Origin: JBCCKC01 sp039182435
GTDB taxonomy: Bacteria; Verrucomicrobiota; Verrucomicrobiia; Opitutales; Coraliomargaritaceae
Direction of reading: 5' to 3'
Assembly (NCBI GenBank): GCA_039182435.1
Contig: JBCDCC010000036.1
Span: forward strand, 1 to 16,144
DNA: 16,144 nucleotides
In this document: positions 1-8,088 of the stretch, piece by piece
Layout: each line of letters begins with the position of its first letter
How positions within the stretch are numbered: position 1 is the first letter of the stretch
Position numbers and translations under genes: made by a program
The notes under the pieces: generated by a model
Told to the model about the DNA's origin: nothing
Databases searched by the model: none
The model's input: only the letters and a program-made list of their open reading frames with translations

Positions 1-132
1 CGAAAAATCAGAATTCCATTCATGATCTAGGCACTCATTAAGAAATCCCTCGACCTCCCTCCCGGGAGTCGGCTCATAAACGCCGGCACTTGCTCGGTCG
101 GATACATTAATGATTCCTATAGATACGGACAT
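1..132 (-). CDS. mogA: Molybdopterin adenylyltransferase, MogA/MoaB family (N-terminal part, runs off the left edge)
   Basis: Translating the minus strand from the ATG at 130-132 gives 44 residues with no stop before the edge. They begin MSVSIGIINVSDRASAGVYE, followed by TPGREVEGFLNECLDHEW. The hydrophobic first strand followed by the SDRAS-x-G-x-Y motif is the characteristic start of MogA/MoaB proteins, which adenylylate molybdopterin before molybdenum insertion in molybdenum cofactor synthesis in the cytoplasm. The rest of the protein, including the active-site loops, lies outside the window, so completeness cannot be judged. The gene is divergent from the ABM gene at 543, with about 410 bases between them. 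A TATAAA hexamer on the minus strand at 161-166 could be its -10 box, but I see no convincing -35. No clear Shine-Dalgarno sequence precedes the start. Identity rests on this N-terminal motif alone. Confidence 0.75.
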   Translation of the reverse strand, partial: MSVSIGIINVSDRASAGVYEPTPGREVEGFLNECLDHEWNSDFS

Positions 133-542
133 GATCGGTTAAAATGTGATAGCAGTAGAATTTATAGGGCGAGCCCTGCAAGCCATATTACTTGCGAGCC
201 ACATCACACTACCTGAGCCTGGTAAATAGATAACGCTTGCCCTGCTTTGCAGGATTTGCGAATAGTTTTACGTCTTTGGCGAGTCTTATGCCCTTTAAAC
301 AGGTGACTATGATTCCAATGCCAGAACCACGCACCCTAATATCAAGCATCTCTCTCGAAGACGCCGGCAGCGAAGTCATGCGCGAGTTTGGATAGCTTTT
401 AGCGTCCTGTATACTTGTGTCGAAATTGATTAGCCTGTCCCTTATTATAGGATTACACAAGGTCTGGTATGAGCTGTGCTCGAAATGTAAGACTCAAGCG
501 CTATCCCGAAGCGAAGTGCATCCTGAACATGCAAGAAATACC
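133..542. other. Intergenic region between mogA-like and ABM genes, no supported gene
   Basis: This 410-base stretch lies between two divergent starts. It contains a 12-bp near-palindrome AGGGC-GA-GCCCT (166-177) next to the possible mogA -10 box, a short CTGC-TTT-GCAG dyad near 243-253, and a weak sigma-54-like GG-N10-GC arrangement on the plus strand (277-292). Reading frames of up to about 83 codons exist on the minus strand (209-460), but the longest starts with TTG and resembles nothing I recognise. A plus-strand frame from 288 to 392 (35 codons) is also unrecognised. I see no tRNA or other RNA gene. Confidence 0.5.
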
Positions 543-830
543 ATGATCCTCGAAATCGCTACATTTGATGTTCTTCCCGGAAAAGAGGCCGAGTATGAAA
601 CTGCTATTACCAAAGCGATACCGATCATTGCTTCAATGAAGGGCCATGTCTCCAATGAACTCAAACGCTGCATCGAGAAACCGAGCCGCTACGTTTTTCT
701 CGTCACCTGGGAAACTCTTGAAGACCACACAGTCGGGTTTCGCACATCGGAGGAGTATAAAGAATGGAGCGCACTTCTCCACCATTTCTATGAGTCCAAA
801 CCATCCGTCGAGCACTACGAAATTCTCTAA
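543..830 (+). CDS. Small ABM-domain protein (antibiotic biosynthesis monooxygenase-like)
   Basis: This 95-residue protein fits the size of a single-domain ABM (dimeric alpha-beta barrel) protein. It shows the usual order: a first strand MILEIATFDVLPGKEAEYE, a helix over residues 20-33, then a strand pattern RYVFLVTWETLEDH and a closing section HTVGFRTSEEYKEWSALLHHFYES. ABM proteins include cofactor-free monooxygenases, haem-degrading enzymes and simple binding proteins, so the fold does not give the reaction. A longer reading from a GTG at 417 is possible, but the family match starts exactly at the ATG at 543 and the extra 42 residues look unrelated. The stop lies 9 bases before the next gene, so the two are probably co-transcribed. 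Its substrate is unknown. Confidence 0.8.
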   Translation: MILEIATFDVLPGKEAEYETAITKAIPIIASMKGHVSNELKRCIEKPSRYVFLVTWETLEDHTVGFRTSEEYKEWSALLHHFYESKPSVEHYEIL

Positions 831-839
831 GACTATATC

Positions 840-1565
840 GTGAATTCTCAGACAATACTCGACGCGCTCCAAAGCACCTACCTCCCGGTCGCTCCAGTCA
901 GCTACCAGCTCAAGCCCAAAACCGGTCTCGTCATCATCGATATTGTCAAAGGATTCGCCCAAGTTGGAGCCGGCCCTCTCGCCCCTTCTGTCGAAAATCC
1001 TCAAGTCACCCAAATGGTGGCCCAAACAGATCAGTTGGCTAAAGAATTCATTACCGCCAAACGCCCGATCCTCGCCTTCTTAGACACCCATCAACCTGGA
1101 GTTCCCGAACCGCCCTACCCGCCCCACTGCGAAATCGGAACAGGCCACGAACACTTCGTCGACGAACTTTCCTGGCTCGATCAGGAACCATCAGTCCAAA
1201 AAATTCGCAAAGACTGCATCAATGGCTATATCGGAGCTGTGGGCAAGGACTCCCAGAACGCATTCACAAACTGGATACAAGACAATCAGATCGAACACAT
1301 CGTCACTGTGGGCATCTGCACCGACATCTGCGTCATGGACTTCGTGCTCACTGCACTATCCGCTCGTAACCACGGCCTTCTCGCCAAACTTCAAGACATT
1401 GTTGTCTACGAACCGGGTTGCGCCACCTACGACCTAAGTCCCCAAACTGCCACCGAGCTCGGATTGCCCCCCAATTCAACGCACCCGCAAAGCCTCACCC
1501 ATCACATCGGACTCTACTACATGGCCTCACGCGGTGCTTTGATCGCTGAAAGCCTCCAATACTAA
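840..1565 (+). CDS. Cysteine hydrolase, nicotinamidase/isochorismatase superfamily
   Basis: A 241-residue protein starting with GTG 9 bases after the ABM gene. The superfamily triad is visible: Asp34 in VIIDIVKGF, Lys124 in RKDCINGY, and the nucleophile Cys164 in GICTDICV. A nicotinamidase-style metal site also seems present, with Asp82 and His84 in LDTHQPG and His96 in the PPHC segment followed by GTG. These residues fit hydrolysis of an amide (nicotinamide, a carbamoyl compound or similar) releasing ammonia, rather than isochorismatase activity. The substrate cannot be fixed from sequence. The segment at 191-220 is somewhat longer than in typical PncA and carries a GLPPNSTHP loop, so orthology to PncA is doubtful. 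Probably in an operon with the ABM gene and possibly the downstream deaminase. Confidence 0.85.
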   Translation: MNSQTILDALQSTYLPVAPVSYQLKPKTGLVIIDIVKGFAQVGAGPLAPSVENPQVTQMVAQTDQLAKEFITAKRPILAFLDTHQPGVPEPPYPPHCEIGTGHEHFVDELSWLDQEPSVQKIRKDCINGYIGAVGKDSQNAFTNWIQDNQIEHIVTVGICTDICVMDFVLTALSARNHGLLAKLQDIVVYEPGCATYDLSPQTATELGLPPNSTHPQSLTHHIGLYYMASRGALIAESLQY

Positions 1566-1608
1566 GAACCCTTAGCCCCAACGGCCGAACCCATAAAAAA
1601 TCTCGACG

Positions 1609-3048
1609 ATGTCAGTCTTTCAAAAAAAAAATCTTCGAGCGGTATTCGTGATCAGTTCACTCGTGCTCTGCTCCACACTACGCGCCGAAGACTTCAGTCA
1701 GCGCTTCGAAGCTATCTGGGAAGCCGCTAGCCCCGAGCAACGTTACCAACTCCTATACGATCTCCCCAAAGGCGGCGATTTACACAACCACTTCCCAGGC
1801 ACCAGCATCCCCGAATGGATCCTCGCCGTCCTCCAGAATCCTCAGCGAACCGGCGGCGACACCTTCTGGACTCGCATGCGCTTCGCGAGCCCACTCGACG
1901 CCATTGCGCCAGCGGCCCGTTGCTACACTGTCCGCAACCACACTTATCACAAACTGCCACCCGAAGCGCGAAACGAATTCATTCGCATCGATCAACTCTC
2001 TCCCGCTCAAGAAGCCGAATGGTGCGATGCCTTTCGCCTTGAATCCGAAGGCGAAGGCCGCGATGAATTTTTCAATGTCATCTGGACCCGCTTCGGCGAT
2101 GTCTTTGAAAACGTCCACTTCCGCCTAGCCTTACTCGAAGATAACATCCTCGCATTTGCCGCTGAAGGCCTCCGCTACTGGGAACCTCAATTTGGTCCCC
2201 AAGACCTCTATACGAACGAAGGTGAACCCATCAGCATTGCCGACGGCGTCGCCATGATCGAAGCCTGCCTCGCGCAGCCTCACATTATCGAGACAGGCAT
2301 GGTCGTGCGTTTTCAAAAAACAATCTTCCGCTACTCACCACGAGCTGAAGATATGACACGCGACCTCTACGAATTCGTCGATGCCTACCGCGATCGCTGG
2401 GTCGGCTTAAACATGGCAGGCATCGAGGAACGAGGTAAGGGCTACCCAGCTCGCTTCCTCGAAACCTTACGCGAACTCCGCACTCAATACCCGGGCATGC
2501 CCCTCGCCTTTCACGCCGGCGAGATGGATAGCCCGGATAAAAATATCCGTGACACCCTGCTCCTCGGTGCCACCCGCATCGGCCACGGCCTTAACCTCTT
2601 AGGCGATCCGGACACGCTACTACTACTCCAAATGTCTGACCGCGTTCTCATTGAGACAAACCTTATCTCGAACAAGTTGCTTGAATACGTCAGTGAGATG
2701 GAAGAGCACCCCTTCCCCGAGTTCTTGAGAACAGGTATTCCCACCTGCCTCAACACCGACGATCGCGGGATGTGGGATAGCAACATGACCGACGAATACT
2801 ACACGGCCATGAAATACTACAGACTTTCGTGGGATGAACTCACCCTCCTCGCTCGCTACTCACTGCAATACGCCTTCGTTCAAGCGCCCATCAAAGCCGA
2901 ACTCCTTAAAGACTACGAGCAACGCCTCAAGACCTTTGAAGCCCGCTACGCCAAAGGCACGATTCAAGACGCACTCGACACCCTCGATAAAGTCCCAGCC
3001 GTCACCTATGGCTACGCCCTCCGCAACTGGGGCATCCAGTTCGAATAA
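1609..3048 (+). CDS. Secreted adenosine deaminase-family hydrolase
   Basis: A 479-residue protein, longer than cytosolic adenosine deaminases (about 330-350). Residues 1-26 form a Sec signal peptide: basic start, hydrophobic core, cleavage likely after LRA26. There is no lipobox. The metal-dependent deaminase site is complete: His59 and His61 in GGDLHNHFPG, His302 and Glu305 in FHAGE, His326 in RIGHGL, and Asp384-Asp385 in CLNTDDRG. An insertion at about 80-155 between the first and second barrel strands recalls the extra domain of secreted ADGF/ADA2-type deaminases. The likely role is deamination of adenosine or a related nucleoside in the periplasm or outside the cell, yielding ammonia and inosine; the substrate is inferred. 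It follows the cysteine hydrolase by 43 bases and converges with the gene at 3078-3926. Confidence 0.85.
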   Translation: MSVFQKKNLRAVFVISSLVLCSTLRAEDFSQRFEAIWEAASPEQRYQLLYDLPKGGDLHNHFPGTSIPEWILAVLQNPQRTGGDTFWTRMRFASPLDAIAPAARCYTVRNHTYHKLPPEARNEFIRIDQLSPAQEAEWCDAFRLESEGEGRDEFFNVIWTRFGDVFENVHFRLALLEDNILAFAAEGLRYWEPQFGPQDLYTNEGEPISIADGVAMIEACLAQPHIIETGMVVRFQKTIFRYSPRAEDMTRDLYEFVDAYRDRWVGLNMAGIEERGKGYPARFLETLRELRTQYPGMPLAFHAGEMDSPDKNIRDTLLLGATRIGHGLNLLGDPDTLLLLQMSDRVLIETNLISNKLLEYVSEMEEHPFPEFLRTGIPTCLNTDDRGMWDSNMTDEYYTAMKYYRLSWDELTLLARYSLQYAFVQAPIKAELLKDYEQRLKTFEARYAKGTIQDALDTLDKVPAVTYGYALRNWGIQFE

Positions 3049-3077
3049 AAACTGAACCCAACCCAGCCAAGAGCCAC

Positions 3078-3926
3078 TTAAAGACTCCGCGTTGCCGAAA
3101 TACCATAAGTTCGCTCTGCCGTGCCCGCCCAAATCGCGGCTCGCTCAGACTCAGAAAGTTCCGCCAATGCATCCGCTACCACCTCAACCCATCGCGGATA
3201 GGTCGTCGCCATCAAACAAGGCGGCCAATCCGAGCCAAACATCAAACGTTCTGGCCCAAAGACCTCCAGAGCCAAATCAATACAAGGCCGCAGATCCGCC
3301 GGCTTCCAATCAGGTAACTTCGCCTCCAGAGGCAATCCCGACAACTTACAAACCACATTCGGACGCTTCCCCATTTCTCGAAAATCCGCCATCCACTGCA
3401 CGAGCTCACCACTCGCAATCGGCGGTTTACCTAAGTGACTCAAAACAAGCATCAAATCAGGATGTGTATCCGCTAATTGAATACTCTCCTTAAACTGCCA
3501 AGGACCAATCAGCAAATCATAGCACAGATCGTATTTCGACAAGAAGCCCAACCCCCGATGAAAGTTCGTCGACTCAAACAAGCCACTCGCTTCAGGCAGC
3601 TGTAAGATCTCCCGCGCACCGACCACAATCTCCCTGCTGGCGTAGTTCTCGATGACCGCTTCCGCGTCCGAATCAGCTAATGGAAGCCAGCCCACCACAC
3701 CACGTATCCACTTGTTGTTCGCAGCGCACTCAATAAGCCAATCCGTCTCCGCCATAGTCCGAAAATTCTGCACCAGCACCGAACCATCAATCCCACTACC
3801 CGCCAACTCGGCCTCAAATTCCTCCGGCAAAAAATCTCGCCCGACCACCATCCGCTCCGGCGTAATCCAAGGAAAGAGCTCCGGCTTATACCGCCAGAAG
3901 TGGTGATGGGTATCGATACGCCTCAT
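3078..3926 (-). CDS. TIM-barrel metal-dependent hydrolase, amidohydrolase 2 / COG3618 lactonase type
   Basis: A 282-residue cytoplasmic protein with no signal peptide. It opens with RRIDTHHHFW, giving His7 and His9 of the metal site. Further landmarks are GVVGWLPLAD (76-85), SHLGKPP with His164, CKLSGL (193-198) and FGSDWPP with Asp233. This set is typical of the amidohydrolase-2 group that contains L-fuconolactonase, L-rhamnonolactonase and 2-pyrone-4,6-dicarboxylate lactonase. The reaction is thus probably hydrolysis of a lactone or related cyclic ester. It begins 11 bases after the substrate-binding protein stop codon and is the last gene of the ABC-P450 operon, suggesting that it opens a lactone or similar product of the P450 step. 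That role is inferred. It converges with the deaminase gene across a 29-base gap with no obvious terminator. Confidence 0.85.
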   Translation of the reverse strand: MRRIDTHHHFWRYKPELFPWITPERMVVGRDFLPEEFEAELAGSGIDGSVLVQNFRTMAETDWLIECAANNKWIRGVVGWLPLADSDAEAVIENYASREIVVGAREILQLPEASGLFESTNFHRGLGFLSKYDLCYDLLIGPWQFKESIQLADTHPDLMLVLSHLGKPPIASGELVQWMADFREMGKRPNVVCKLSGLPLEAKLPDWKPADLRPCIDLALEVFGPERLMFGSDWPPCLMATTYPRWVEVVADALAELSESERAAIWAGTAERTYGISATRSL

Positions 3927-3937
3927 ACAACTCTGCG

Positions 3938-5056
3938 CTAGGGTTTGATTTCAATCTGCCCATACTCGATCAGCAGAGCCGCCAGAGCCTCGACCTTGGC
4001 AGGGTCCATATAAAGCAAAGGCTCACTTCCATCACCCTTGTAAATGGGCACCTCCCGCTCCATCCGCCATTTCACATCCGCTGCAGACAGATTATACGCT
4101 GGATCAATCACTGCCGCTGTAATCTTCGCCGCAGCCTCCGACTCTTCCATCAAATAATCCATCGCTCTTTGCAGCCCCCGCATATAGGCCGCCAGTAAAG
4201 GCTTCTCCTGCTCGAAGAAATCGCGGTTCACTACCGTCGCATCGTTATAACTCTGGTAGCCTAGCTGATCAAAGGTCACTCCTACCCAGTTCATGTAGCC
4301 TGCACGCTCCAGAATACGCGGCTGATTCACCAACCAACATTGATAAAAATCCATCGCACCAGAAATCAAGGCGTCCGGAGTCGCACCCGCAGTCATCAAC
4401 TTCACCTCGTCCTCCTTCAACCCCAATCGGTCCAGAACAAACTGCACATAGAAACCACCTCCACCTTGGACGCCGACGCGTTTCCCGCGCAAATCCGCCG
4501 CCGTGATCGCTAGCGTCGAACGCTCATGCTGCGGGATCGAAGTATCCAGCATCACCCAGCCCGCAGAACTGCGCTTCATAGTCGCTCCAAACATCACCAC
4601 ATCCGAGCCCGTCGGACTGGTCACCAAATACAAAACCGGCTCAATCGCACCGAGAAACAAATCAATCTTTCGCCCAACTAGACTCACCAGATTATCTCGC
4701 CCCGGACCACCTTCAACAATCTGCAAATCGATCCCTTCCGCCTCGAAATAACCCATCTCCTTACCCACAATCCAAGGCACGAATTGGTCATTCTTCACCC
4801 ACGAAATCCCGATTTTGAGCGGTCTAAGTGCGTCCCCTTCTTCCCAGTCCGATTCGGGGCCCTCATAGCTGCCATCCACAAAGCCATTATAAATCAAAGA
4901 CTCATAATCGAGTAAGGCCTCCGCCAAAACTCTAGACTCTTCAGCGCTGTAATCGCTCTTGGCAGTCTCTGATTCAGGCCGACTACAACCCGATGTCAGA
5001 ACCAAGCCGACGCCAAAAAGCAACCCGACGAAACCACGAGGTATCCACTGATTCAT
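3938..5056 (-). CDS. ABC transporter substrate-binding lipoprotein, NMT1/SsuA (NitT/TauT) type
   Basis: A 372-residue exported lipoprotein. The signal peptide has a hydrophobic core at 9-20 and a lipobox LTSG-Cys24, so the mature protein should be anchored by a lipidated cysteine. An acidic linker (about 27-75) precedes the binding domain, which begins PLKIGISWVKNDQF and continues with KEMGYFEAEGIDLQIVEGG, the classic start of NMT1/THI5-like and SsuA/TauA proteins. RGKRVGVQGGG and a long C-terminal helical part also fit. The family binds small compounds such as nitrate, sulfonates, taurine or pyrimidine precursors; the ligand here is unknown. The start overlaps the P450 stop by 4 bases (ATGA), showing translational coupling. 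The separation of this gene from its permease by a P450 gene is unusual. Confidence 0.9.
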   Translation of the reverse strand: MNQWIPRGFVGLLFGVGLVLTSGCSRPESETAKSDYSAEESRVLAEALLDYESLIYNGFVDGSYEGPESDWEEGDALRPLKIGISWVKNDQFVPWIVGKEMGYFEAEGIDLQIVEGGPGRDNLVSLVGRKIDLFLGAIEPVLYLVTSPTGSDVVMFGATMKRSSAGWVMLDTSIPQHERSTLAITAADLRGKRVGVQGGGGFYVQFVLDRLGLKEDEVKLMTAGATPDALISGAMDFYQCWLVNQPRILERAGYMNWVGVTFDQLGYQSYNDATVVNRDFFEQEKPLLAAYMRGLQRAMDYLMEESEAAAKITAAVIDPAYNLSAADVKWRMEREVPIYKGDGSEPLLYMDPAKVEALAALLIEYGQIEIKP

Positions 5057-6387
5057 GACGCCTTCCTTGGTTTGAGTTGCGCCACAATCGGCTCCTCGTG
5101 GCGACCACCCGTGTAAGTCACCCGGACGTCAAAACTCGGCGTCTTTTCGTAGACAATATCATACTCCCGCAACACATGCGCCACGATCAAGCTACCTTGG
5201 AACAGTGAAAAATTCCGCCCTAAACAAATATGAGTGCCTCCACCAAAAGTCCCTTCAGTCTTCGGCACATACTTCCCCGTCTTTAAGAAGCGCGACGGCT
5301 TGAACTCAAAAGGATCTGGGTAAAATTCTTCCATAAAATGCGCCAGCACATTGGCATGCATCACATCGCTCCCGGCCGGTATCGTATAGCCACCAAATTC
5401 AAACGAATCCCCCGCATGCTTCGTCAGCGCAAATTGTCCAGGACGGATTCGATTTGTCTCCATCAAGGTCGCCTTCAGATACGGCATGTTCCCCATCGCC
5501 ATCACGTCTTCCCCATCCCACGCATCTAGCTCCTCGCGCAGAAGCGCCAACCATTGAGGATTCTGATGTGAAAACAACAAAGCCCAATTCACTAGATTCG
5601 CCGTATTGTCCGAACCAGCAATCCAGATCAGATAAACGTCGTTGATCAGATTATCTCGGTCGAGCTCACCCGTCTTCGTCAGGCGAGCTTCGATCACCCC
5701 GGCAAAATTATCATCATACTTCGATGGTGCTGCGAATCGCTCGTCCACAATCTGTCCCATCCAGCGATACGCATTCGCCTTTAGCTCCTTATACTCCTCC
5801 CGAGCAATGTAGCTATGCCGCTGATCATCCAGAAATAGACCCCGCAACATCTGATACTCCCATCGCGCCAAACGCGGCACCTCCTCCCTCGGGACTTCAG
5901 TCTGAATGTGCGTTTTCGAACCGATCCAAATAATCACTTCGGCCCAATACGTCATCAATTCCATCGGACCATCTTTCCGGCTCTGCACCGCCAAATCCTC
6001 CCGCAGTATCTCCAAAAACTGCGGTAGATAGCGTGTCGCCGGGGCCTGATTGACCGCAGGCTTCAAAATCGCACGCTTCGTCAAATGCTTCTTGCCGTCC
6101 AACGCTGTCACGTGATCCAAGCCCATTTCCTCGTGAAAAGGCGCATTCGCCGTTCCATAACTCCAGAGATTGCTATTCCGCCATACAAATTCGTTCGCAT
6201 CCAAACCTGCTAAAGTCACCCACATGCGATCCCGAAACCAAGTCCGATATATTGGGCCGCATTCACGATACGCACGCACGTGAAAATGCATCGGGTCGTT
6301 CTGAAAAGCTTCAGACGAACTCAGGTCATCCGGCCCTTCGCGATAAATAGGAATCGCGTCCAAAGAAAGGGTATTTGCTTCACTCAT
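5053..6387 (-). CDS. Cytochrome P450
   Basis: A 444-residue soluble P450 with no membrane anchor. The I-helix oxygen-binding motif is AGSDNT (257-262), the K-helix ExxR is Glu310-T-N-Arg313, and the haem-ligand loop FGGGTHICLG (381-390) places the axial thiolate at Cys388. The PERF-like region is around FKPSRF (362-367). All catalytic elements are intact. It should hydroxylate or otherwise oxidise a small substrate using electrons from a ferredoxin or similar partner, but no redox-partner gene is in the window. It lies between the permease (22-base gap) and the substrate-binding protein (4-base overlap), so it is co-expressed with an importer and probably acts on the imported compound. I cannot assign a CYP family. 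The wording around ExxR (METNRIRPG) is less usual than the ETLRL form. Confidence 0.95.
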   Translation of the reverse strand: MSEANTLSLDAIPIYREGPDDLSSSEAFQNDPMHFHVRAYRECGPIYRTWFRDRMWVTLAGLDANEFVWRNSNLWSYGTANAPFHEEMGLDHVTALDGKKHLTKRAILKPAVNQAPATRYLPQFLEILREDLAVQSRKDGPMELMTYWAEVIIWIGSKTHIQTEVPREEVPRLARWEYQMLRGLFLDDQRHSYIAREEYKELKANAYRWMGQIVDERFAAPSKYDDNFAGVIEARLTKTGELDRDNLINDVYLIWIAGSDNTANLVNWALLFSHQNPQWLALLREELDAWDGEDVMAMGNMPYLKATLMETNRIRPGQFALTKHAGDSFEFGGYTIPAGSDVMHANVLAHFMEEFYPDPFEFKPSRFLKTGKYVPKTEGTFGGGTHICLGRNFSLFQGSLIVAHVLREYDIVYEKTPSFDVRVTYTGGRHEEPIVAQLKPRKAS

Positions 6388-6409
6388 AATCTATGATCTC
6401 CGTTTAAAT

Positions 6410-7183
6410 TTAACGACGCCTCCAACGAAACACCCAATGCTCCCAGAGCTTACAGAGTAAATAAGCCGCGATGGCTAATAAGCTCGCGATCAGCGTCACC
6501 GCATACAGACGGTCGGCCCGGTATTCGATCGTCGACTGCACAATCAGGAACCCTAGACCTTTCCTCGCAAAGAACCACTCCGCCACGATTGCCCCGATAA
6601 TACTTCCAGTAAACGCGATCTCATGCGCCGCCACATAATATGGCAACGCCGCAGGCCACAACACGCGCTTAAACACCTGCCACTTCGACGCATTCATCAC
6701 CTTCATGCGGTCTATCAATTCAGGCGGCGCGGCATTCAGCCCCTTCACCAAATTTGCCAGTAGTGGAAAAAAGGATACAAGCACGACCACGATTACCTTG
6801 GTCCCCAAGCCATCCCCCAGCGTCACGATTAAAATACTCGCTACCGTCACAAAAGGCACATTTCGGATCAACACCATCCACGGCGTCACAAAATGCTCCG
6901 ACCAGGGCGAATACACAAAAAGCACGGATAAAAAAATCGCGATCAGATTCGCCACCAAGTAACCCAAAATCGCCACACTCAAAGTCACTCTGGTGTGATA
7001 CATCAAAGTCGAAAACTCATTCAGTAACACATCCAGCACTTTACTCGGCGGCGGCAAAATTACTGATGGCAAGCCACTCATCTCCACCGCGATGAGCCAG
7101 ACTATCGGGATCGAGATAAACATCACCGCATAGGCAATCAGCGCAGAGAAACGCCCCTTCGCGCCTGATTTCGAATCACTCAT
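6410..7183 (-). CDS. ABC transporter permease, NitT/TauT (SsuC/TauC) type
   Basis: A 257-residue inner-membrane protein of the binding-protein-dependent permease family. About six hydrophobic segments are visible, at roughly 13-34, 63-90, 103-122, 128-146, 182-202 and 228-246. The cytoplasmic EAA-like coupling loop lies at about 148-182 (ELIDRMKVMNAS ... VLWPAALPYY), where it contacts the ATPase. The LPPPSKVL segment (43-50) after the first membrane helix is typical of SsuC/TauC permeases. Its start overlaps the ATPase stop by 8 bases, and the P450 gene follows after 22 bases. Only one permease gene is present, so the transporter likely uses a homodimer. The transported compound is not revealed by the sequence. 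Confidence 0.92.
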   Translation of the reverse strand: MSDSKSGAKGRFSALIAYAVMFISIPIVWLIAVEMSGLPSVILPPPSKVLDVLLNEFSTLMYHTRVTLSVAILGYLVANLIAIFLSVLFVYSPWSEHFVTPWMVLIRNVPFVTVASILIVTLGDGLGTKVIVVVLVSFFPLLANLVKGLNAAPPELIDRMKVMNASKWQVFKRVLWPAALPYYVAAHEIAFTGSIIGAIVAEWFFARKGLGFLIVQSTIEYRADRLYAVTLIASLLAIAAYLLCKLWEHWVFRWRRR

Positions 7184-7964
7184 CGGCTCTCGCTCCCTTC
7201 ACCGCCACACTTTCTAAAGCAGCACGCACCCGCCGCATCTCCGAGAGGAACGCATTGTCCCCCCAAGACAGACGCGGACGCACTAGATTGATCTCCAAAA
7301 TTTCCGCAATTCGCCCCGGTCGAGCCGCTAAGACCACCACACGATCCGAAAGCGTCACTGCCTCCTCGATGCTGTGCGTCACCAAAATTGTCGTTTGCTT
7401 CGTCTCCTGCAAAATCGCATCCAGCCAACGACACATCGTCGCCCGAGTCATCTCATCCAGAGCCCCGAACGGTTCGTCTAAGAGCAATAAACGCGGCTGA
7501 TGCACCATTGCGCAGCCAATATTCACGCGTTGCTGCATCCCTCCTGAAAGCTGGTGTGGATAGTGATTCAGCGAGTCGCCTAAACCAAAATCTCTCAGAA
7601 TCCCCTCCGGTGTCAGCCGCGACTTTCGCAGGCAAAGATCCAGAGTCGTCTGCACATTTTCAAGCGCAGTCAGCGATGGAATTAACGCCGGTCTCTGAAA
7701 AGCAACACCGATCTCCTGCCCCGCAAGCGCCTCCTCAATCGACGCACCATCAATCTGTATCGCCCCTGAGCTCACCGTTTCCAGTCCACCTAGAATTCGA
7801 AGTAAGGTCGTCTTTCCACAACCCGAAGGCCCAATAATCGACACGAACTCCCCCTTACGGATCGAAAGCTGAATGTCTTTTAAAACCAACTCTTCTCCAA
7901 AAGATTTGCAGAGTGAATCGACCCCAAGAGCATCGATCATGGCTGACTGTGCGGATGAGGCCAT
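7176..7964 (-). CDS. ABC transporter ATP-binding protein, NitT/TauT (SsuB/TauB) type
   Basis: A 262-residue ATPase with all standard motifs: Walker A GPSGCGKT (45-52), Q-loop Gln90 in AFQRPALIP, ABC signature LSGGMQQ (139-145), Walker B LLLLDEP ending at Asp163-Glu164, D-loop GALD, and switch His197 in VTHSIEEA. Family resemblance is to SsuB/TauB/NrtD importers. It is the first gene of the minus-strand operon ATPase-permease-P450-binding protein-hydrolase. The ATG at 7962-7964 was chosen; an internal ATG at 7938-7940 (MIDALGVDSL) is equally free of a clear ribosome binding site and would still keep the whole ABC domain. A sigma-54-like promoter lies about 110 bases upstream. Confidence 0.92.
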   Translation of the reverse strand: MASSAQSAMIDALGVDSLCKSFGEELVLKDIQLSIRKGEFVSIIGPSGCGKTTLLRILGGLETVSSGAIQIDGASIEEALAGQEIGVAFQRPALIPSLTALENVQTTLDLCLRKSRLTPEGILRDFGLGDSLNHYPHQLSGGMQQRVNIGCAMVHQPRLLLLDEPFGALDEMTRATMCRWLDAILQETKQTTILVTHSIEEAVTLSDRVVVLAARPGRIAEILEINLVRPRLSWGDNAFLSEMRRVRAALESVAVKGARADE

Positions 7965-8067
7965 TCGGCTAAAAGTAGATCTTTAAATAAAAGCCGACAT
8001 GGCTACTGGAGTCCTGCCGATCACCTCATGACAAAGTAAATCTCAACTGAACTCCACTGCCCATCCA

Positions 8068-8083
8068 TGCAGTTAACATGCCA
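8068..8083 (-). promoter_or_regulatory. Candidate sigma-54 (-24/-12) promoter of the ABC-P450 operon
   Basis: The minus strand reads TGGCAT-GTTAA-CTGCA, against the sigma-54 pattern TGGCAC-N5-TTGCW. The GG (8082-8081) and GC (8070-8069) are separated by exactly 10 bases as required. The predicted transcript start is near 8057, leaving about 93 bases of leader before the ATPase start. The match is imperfect at one base in each half. Confidence 0.45.
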
Positions 8084-8088
8084 ATCGC
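8078..8088 (-). repeat. 11-mer GCGATTGGCAT, copy 1
   Basis: GCGATTGGCAT on the minus strand. It overlaps the -24 half of the candidate sigma-54 promoter of the ABC-P450 operon. The same 11 bases occur at 9369-9379 on the plus strand, ahead of the Nit1C cluster. Confidence 0.6.

Noticed and set aside
209..460. Minus-strand 83-codon reading frame left of the ABM gene
   Set aside because: It starts with TTG, has no recognisable domain, and lies in a divergent control region. Nothing beyond its being open supports it.
417..542. GTG-initiated extension of the ABM protein
   Set aside because: The added 42 residues are cysteine- and serine-rich and unlike the family, which begins at the ATG at 543.
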